A stretch of 64,000 bases of DNA, from positions 62,001 through 126,000 of the forward strand of contig JACKAU010000011.1 in assembly GCA_020634855.1 (NCBI GenBank), written 5' to 3'. This document shows positions 60,291 through 64,000 of this stretch, in pieces (the first letter of the stretch is position 1; each line of letters begins with the position of its first letter). Origin of the DNA: Anaerolineales bacterium (GTDB lineage Bacteria; Chloroflexota; Anaerolineae; 4572-78; J111). The notes under the pieces were generated by a model that saw only the letters and a program-made list of their open reading frames with translations, had not been told where the DNA came from and made no database searches. Both the position numbers and the translations under genes were made by a program.

Positions 60291-61529
60291 ATGAAACACA
60301 AGGGTGTGATTAACCGCGAGCCTCATCTTAAGGATATTATTGATCTCCAGGTTCTCCAACGTATTCAGGATACGTTTTCTCAAGCGATGGGCCTGGCGGC
60401 GATGGTGGTGAGCAAATCCGGGCAGCCGGTTACTCGCGCCAGTAATTTCCAGCCGATGTGCAATCTGATTCGCTCTACAGAAAAGGGCCGAGCGCGCTGT
60501 CATGAGTGTGATGCGGCGGGTGGCTTTGAAGCCCTCAAATCCGGTAAACCCCATTCCTACATCTGTACCAATGGCCTGGTAGATGTCGCCGCCCCCATTG
60601 TGATTGACGGCGAATATTTTGGCGGCATTTATTGTGGTCAGATTCTGGCCGCTGAGTCGCGTGAAGAATCGCTTGAGACCATTATCCAGCGCAATGAGTA
60701 TTTAGGGGTACCTCGCTCCGAGTTATTAAAAATAGCCCAGGCCATACCGGTGCTGCCCCGCGCTCGAATTGATGCCGCCGCCGAAATGCTCCAGTTGACA
60801 GCAAACTATATTGTCGAGCTAGGGTTAGCCAATCTGACCAAAAGCCAACTCCTGCGCGAAACTGAAGAGAAAGCCTCCTTGCAAGCCGCCTTACAAGATG
60901 CACAACTGCGGGCGCTGCAATCACAGGTTAACCCCCACTTTCTTTTTAACTCTCTGGCTCTATTAGGCTACCTCGCCGTTGAAGAGAATGCTCCCCGAAC
61001 CCAAGAAATGGCCTATTGTTTAAGCGATCTACTGCGCTACAGTCTGCGAAATATGGCTAAGACTGTTTCTTTGCAGCAAGAGTTAGACATTGTTAAACAT
61101 TATCTGGCCATACAAGAGCTGCGCTTGGAGGAGCGGCTAAAAATACAGATCGATATTAATCCGGCGTTATATCAAGTAAAAATCCCCTGTATGATTCTCC
61201 AACCTCTGGTCGAGAATGCCATCGTCCATGGCGTTGAACCCGTTGCTAAAACCGTTACAATCCAGGTACGGGCCTATCCCTGGCTGCAAGGGATGATGCT
61301 AGAAGTGTACGACAACGGGGCTGGGATCGACCCGATCATTGCCGAAGCGGTTAATGCTCGGACGTTCACCTACCGGCAGAATGAAGGCGCATCTATTGGC
61401 TTACAGAACGTGATCCGGCGACTTGACGGCATTTATGGCACTGAGTTCGATGTTCGAGTTGAAGGCGGGCCTAATCAGGGTACTCGAATCATGTTGTTTA
61501 TTCCTTGTAACAAACCTACCTGTATTTGA
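60291..61529 (+). CDS. PocR-domain sensor histidine kinase (LytS/YesM-type)
   Basis: About 412 aa with no transmembrane segment. A PocR ligand-binding domain covers about 15-180, with conserved cysteines C57, C70, C73 and C92 (RCHECDAAGG, YICTNGLVDVAAPI) and GGIYCGQ. A short coiled coil (about 183-208) leads to a His_kinase domain with phosphoacceptor H216 in QVNPHFLFNSL. The HATPase region contains NAIVHG and DNGAGIDP. PocR domains bind small hydrocarbon derivatives such as diols. The gene is divergent from the butanediol/acetoin operon and followed by its response regulator. Confidence 0.88.
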   Translation: MKHKGVINREPHLKDIIDLQVLQRIQDTFSQAMGLAAMVVSKSGQPVTRASNFQPMCNLIRSTEKGRARCHECDAAGGFEALKSGKPHSYICTNGLVDVAAPIVIDGEYFGGIYCGQILAAESREESLETIIQRNEYLGVPRSELLKIAQAIPVLPRARIDAAAEMLQLTANYIVELGLANLTKSQLLRETEEKASLQAALQDAQLRALQSQVNPHFLFNSLALLGYLAVEENAPRTQEMAYCLSDLLRYSLRNMAKTVSLQQELDIVKHYLAIQELRLEERLKIQIDINPALYQVKIPCMILQPLVENAIVHGVEPVAKTVTIQVRAYPWLQGMMLEVYDNGAGIDPIIAEAVNARTFTYRQNEGASIGLQNVIRRLDGIYGTEFDVRVEGGPNQGTRIMLFIPCNKPTCI

Positions 61530-61567
61530 ATTCAACAGCGTTCAGGCTCAGGGAGGAATGTGAAATT

Positions 61568-62425
61568 ATGCCAGGTCTTGTAGTAGCCGAAGATATCTCA
61601 ATGATCCGTTCTCATATAATTAGAATTGTAACTCAAGAGAAGCCGGATATTCAGCCGATTGTTGAGGCCCGCAATGGGCAGGAGGCCCTCAGCTTAGTGA
61701 ACCAAACCCGGCCTGACATCGTTCTGATGGATATCAAGATGCCGGAGTTGGATGGTTTAGAAGCGACCAGACGTATTCATATCCGCTACCCAGACATTAA
61801 AACCATTATTCTAACCGCCCACGATGAATTTGTTTATGCCCAACAGGCCCTCCGGCTAGGAGCGGTTGATTACATATTGAAACCTATTCGACCAAACCAA
61901 TTGGTGGTAGCGTTAAGCCAAGTTCAAAACCAAATCCGTCTGGAGCAACAGCAAAAAGAAAATTTTTTCGAAATGGCCCACCGTCAGCATTTCCTATCTG
62001 GAGAAGATAGGCCGGCGGAAGAAGAAAATTTTCAAGGGCATCAGAGCCTATCTCATCAAATAGAAACCCCTGTACAGCAAGCCATCGAGTATATTCATAA
62101 CAACCTGAGCCACCCCGAGCTGAGTCTAAATATGGTGGCTAACACCGTTAATCTCAGCACCTCACACCTGGCTTTCCTGCTCAAAGCGACCCTGGGGGTC
62201 AGTTACATCCAGTATGTGACCTATTTGCGGCTGGAGCAAGCCAAAATTCTCCTCAAAACGACAACCCTAAATATCGCCACGGTCGCTGAGATGATCGGCT
62301 ACACTAATCCCGCCTACTTTTACCGCCTCTTTCAGCGAGAGACGAATATGACCCCGACCGTTTATCGGCACGCGGACCCAACGCATAGGAGTAACATCGA
62401 TGATCCCCTACAAAAGGGACTCTAA
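61568..62425 (+). CDS. Response regulator with AraC-type DNA-binding domain (YesN-like)
   Basis: About 285 aa from ATG 61568 with GGGAGGA upstream. The receiver domain (about 3-125) has E8/D9, phosphoacceptor D55 (LMDIKMPE), the Thr of LTAHDE and Lys in LKPIRP. The C-terminal AraC helix-turn-helix pair covers about 175-275, ending AEMIGYTNPAYFYRLFQRET. It is the partner of the preceding kinase. The likely target is the divergent bdh-aco operon, but this is inferred from position alone. Confidence 0.9.
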   Translation: MPGLVVAEDISMIRSHIIRIVTQEKPDIQPIVEARNGQEALSLVNQTRPDIVLMDIKMPELDGLEATRRIHIRYPDIKTIILTAHDEFVYAQQALRLGAVDYILKPIRPNQLVVALSQVQNQIRLEQQQKENFFEMAHRQHFLSGEDRPAEEENFQGHQSLSHQIETPVQQAIEYIHNNLSHPELSLNMVANTVNLSTSHLAFLLKATLGVSYIQYVTYLRLEQAKILLKTTTLNIATVAEMIGYTNPAYFYRLFQRETNMTPTVYRHADPTHRSNIDDPLQKGL

Positions 62426-62712
62426 TCCAGGTCTACGTCGCCATCTTTAGCCTAAATTTTCCAAGATGAACTTAAGTTTGCCCTACAAAAGCCCTTACTT
62501 TTTGAAAAGATACCGCTGGTTCTTCTAATAAGCATTTTCTGCGATAGATCGGTTCTTCCGGTTCAACCGTTTCGTTCGCGCCCCTTTGGGCGGTGTGGCT
62601 GGACCAAAAACTTCCTGGGAAAATTAAATTGTCATGAATTTTGGCCGGGTGTTGCCCATTTTGAGGGGAAGATTTCTTTTCTTGAACGACAAATCTGGGC
62701 GGGAATTTAAAT
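62426..62712. other. Intergenic region left of the phased array
   Basis: Contains repeat family C copy 2 at 62462-62512. The rest shows no recognised gene. An open frame from 62634 runs into the repeat array and encodes only repeat-derived peptide. Confidence 0.5.
62462..62512. repeat. Interspersed repeat family C, copy 2
   Basis: GATGAACTTAAGTTTGCCCT then ACAAAAGCCC and TACTTTTTGAAAAGATA parallel the copy at 47691-47740 in order and spacing. Confidence 0.55.
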
Positions 62713-63036
62713 TGTTCAAACTCTGGCTTAATTGTTCAAACTGTGCGCCACATGTTTCAACAATTCTTTTAAATGTTCAAACTTTGCATGACATGTTCAA
62801 ACTCTGGCTTAATTGTTCAAACTCTGCACCACATGTTTCAACAATTTTTTTAAATGTTCAAACTCTGCCTTAATTGTTCAAACTCTGGCTTAATTGTTCA
62901 AACTCTGCGTCACATGTTTCAATAATTTTTTTAAATGTTCAAATTTTGCATGACATGTTCAAACAATTGTTTTAAATGTTCAAATTTTTCACGTCATGTT
63001 CCGTTGCTGCGAGACATGTTCACGTTTTTGAAGGAC
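62713..63036. repeat. Phased array of sixteen 20/21-bp TGTTCAAA repeats
   Basis: TGTT begins at 62713, 62733, 62753, 62774, 62794, 62814, 62834, 62855, 62875, 62895, 62915, 62936, 62956, 62977, 62997 and 63017. Most units read TGTTCAAACTCTGxxTxA; every fourth is TGTTTCAACAATTxTTTTAAA (21 bp). This gives an 81-bp higher-order period repeated about three times before decaying. The spacing equals two helical turns, so all motifs lie on one face of the DNA. No conserved protein is encoded. Confidence 0.9.
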
Positions 63037-63428
63037 AAAACGGTTAATTTTTGGGCCTTGTATCGAAAAAGTACGCGGTTACACGCCTGGGTCGCTCTGC
63101 ACTAAACCGTGATTAAGAAAAATTAGACAGAATTTACAGGATTATCACGATTTTATTTATCATAATGAAGTAACACTACCTGTGCACTTTAACGTATCAT
63201 AGCCAAAAACCTGGTTTCTAAAAAAGTGCAAACAAAGTGGAAGTAAATCTTGCCGTAGGGTCTGTCGGTTTTTCACATTTCCACGATAAATAGGATAGAT
63301 GATCTGGCCGAGATATTATCTAAACGACGGAGCGGCGCAAAATCTAGCGTAGAAGCAGGAAAAGTCCCCACCCGGTAATGATCAATCGATCTTTCATTGT
63401 GTTCTTAACAAGGCGTAACTGCTAACGG
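63037..63428. other. Non-coding region right of the array
   Basis: About 390 bp with no gene recognised. AATTAGACAGAATTTACAGG near 63120-63142 resembles widespread low-complexity intergenic repeats. Confidence 0.45.
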
Positions 63429-64000
63429 TCACAAGCCCAGCAGTTTAATTACCACCGGAATGAGGATAGCCGTCACGGCGCCGTTCAGCCCCATGGCTAA
63501 CCCGGAAAATGCGCCCGCCTCTTCATCCTCTTGAAAGGCGACGGCCGTACCTAACCCGTGGGCAGCTAAGCCCATCGTAAAACCGCGAACGCTATAATCG
63601 CTAATACGCAGCAGATTCAGCCATTTTTGCCCCAGCAAGGCTCCGATAATGCCGGTTAGGATGACAAAAACGGTTGTTAACGACGGCAAGCCGCCAATCC
63701 GCTCGGCCACGCCCATGGCGATGGGGGTCGTAATCGATTTGGGGGCAAGCGACAGGAGCGTTGTTTGAGACAGGTCAAAAAGCCAGCCAATCCCCACCGC
63801 CGATAAGATGCCGGTTAACGAGCCGATGATTAAGACCCCCGTGACCGGCACAAACATCTGGATTAACTGCTTATGATAACGGTACAAAGGCACGGCCAGC
63901 GCCACCGTGGCCGGACCCAGCAGAAAATGGACAAACTGAGCGCCCTCAAAATAAATATCATAAGGGGTGCCGGTGACCAGCAGTAACGTCACCAAAACCA
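63429..64000 (-). CDS. lrgB: LrgB/CidB family membrane protein, partial
   Basis: At least 190 residues; the reading frame is open through the window edge, so the N-terminus (about 40 residues) is missing. About six hydrophobic segments. Family signatures are FLLGPATVALAVPLY, LSLAPKSITTPIAM and the C-terminal RGFTMGLAAHGLGTAVAF. LrgB is the partner of the holin-like LrgA and is linked to control of murein hydrolases, or to glycolate/pyruvate transport. An lrgA gene would be expected just beyond the window. Confidence 0.9.
   Translation of the reverse strand, partial: VLVTLLLVTGTPYDIYFEGAQFVHFLLGPATVALAVPLYRYHKQLIQMFVPVTGVLIIGSLTGILSAVGIGWLFDLSQTTLLSLAPKSITTPIAMGVAERIGGLPSLTTVFVILTGIIGALLGQKWLNLLRISDYSVRGFTMGLAAHGLGTAVAFQEDEEAGAFSGLAMGLNGAVTAILIPVVIKLLGL

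Noticed and set aside
62713..63036. Possible CRISPR array or coding repeat (frame 62634-62873)
   Set aside because: The 20/21-bp spacing leaves no room for spacers. The frame encodes only repeat-derived peptide and breaks when the period shifts.

Overview
The window looks like a chromosomal segment of a Chloroflexota bacterium, most likely an Anaerolineae/Ardenticatenia-type filament. This is inferred from gene content: class III cyclases fused to large TPR or sensory modules, pentapeptide-repeat proteins, DUF11 and PT-rich surface proteins with C-terminal sorting-like tails, PocR-type two-component sensing and many short palindromic intergenic repeats. No rRNA, tRNA, CRISPR array, integrase or complete insertion sequence was found. 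Gene density is high and convergent gene ends are tight (5 bp at 980/986 and at 50218/50224).

Layout. 0.4-2.5 kb: a small membrane metal-hydrolase-like protein and a GT-C membrane glycosyltransferase. 2.6-10 kb: a signalling cluster with a 1422-aa two-cyclase/NTPase/TPR protein resembling animal soluble adenylyl cyclase, a pentapeptide protein and a membrane GAF-PAS-cyclase. 10.3-12.8 kb: a DUF11 surface protein ending in LPETG. 13.4-18.9 kb: serine biosynthesis (serB-like, two full-length serA paralogues) and thioredoxin reductase. 19.1-20.5 kb: an ECF-like sigma factor coupled to an HTH-membrane protein. 20.9-27 kb: an oligopeptide-type ABC transporter without ATPase genes, an M20 amidohydrolase and a TauE-like permease. 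27-29 kb: a decay zone with a nitronate monooxygenase relic, a LysR gene, a 41/42-bp minisatellite and a pth2 stump. 29-34 kb: deaminase, aldo/keto reductase, AcuI-like reductase, SDR and DUF72. 33.6-36 kb: heme A synthase-like, pdxH and a CheY-like receiver. 36-44 kb: surface proteins, FHA, CPBP protease, RNA 2',3'-cyclic phosphodiesterase, pentapeptide, a frameshifted alpha/beta hydrolase and a GNAT. 44-50 kb: SbcC, a PT-rich membrane protein, a phosphoglycerate dehydrogenase fused to a SerK/SbnI-like free-serine-kinase domain, and peptide deformylase. 50.2-52.9 kb: a duplicated glycoside-hydrolase-like lipoprotein whose signal peptide is out of frame across a 12-bp homopolymer. 53-59.6 kb: the acetoin/2,3-butanediol operon bdh-acoA-acoB-acoC-acoX. 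60.3-62.4 kb: a divergent PocR histidine kinase and an AraC-type response regulator. 62.7-63.0 kb: a phased 20/21-bp repeat array. 63.4 kb to the end: a partial lrgB.

How the genes fit together. Butanediol dehydrogenase makes acetoin, AcoABC cleaves it to acetyl-CoA and acetaldehyde, and the divergent PocR/YesN-type pair is a plausible small-molecule sensor for the pathway. SerA, SerB and the PGDH-SerK fusion all act on the phosphoserine node, so O-phosphoserine may be a hub metabolite here. The strongest candidates for something new are the PGDH-SerK fusion, the sAC-like cyclase with complementary half-sites, the phased TGTTCAAA array, and the PocR system next to an aco operon.

Limits. All functions are read from motifs and family knowledge without searches. 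Two genes carry homopolymer frameshifts that may be sequencing errors.
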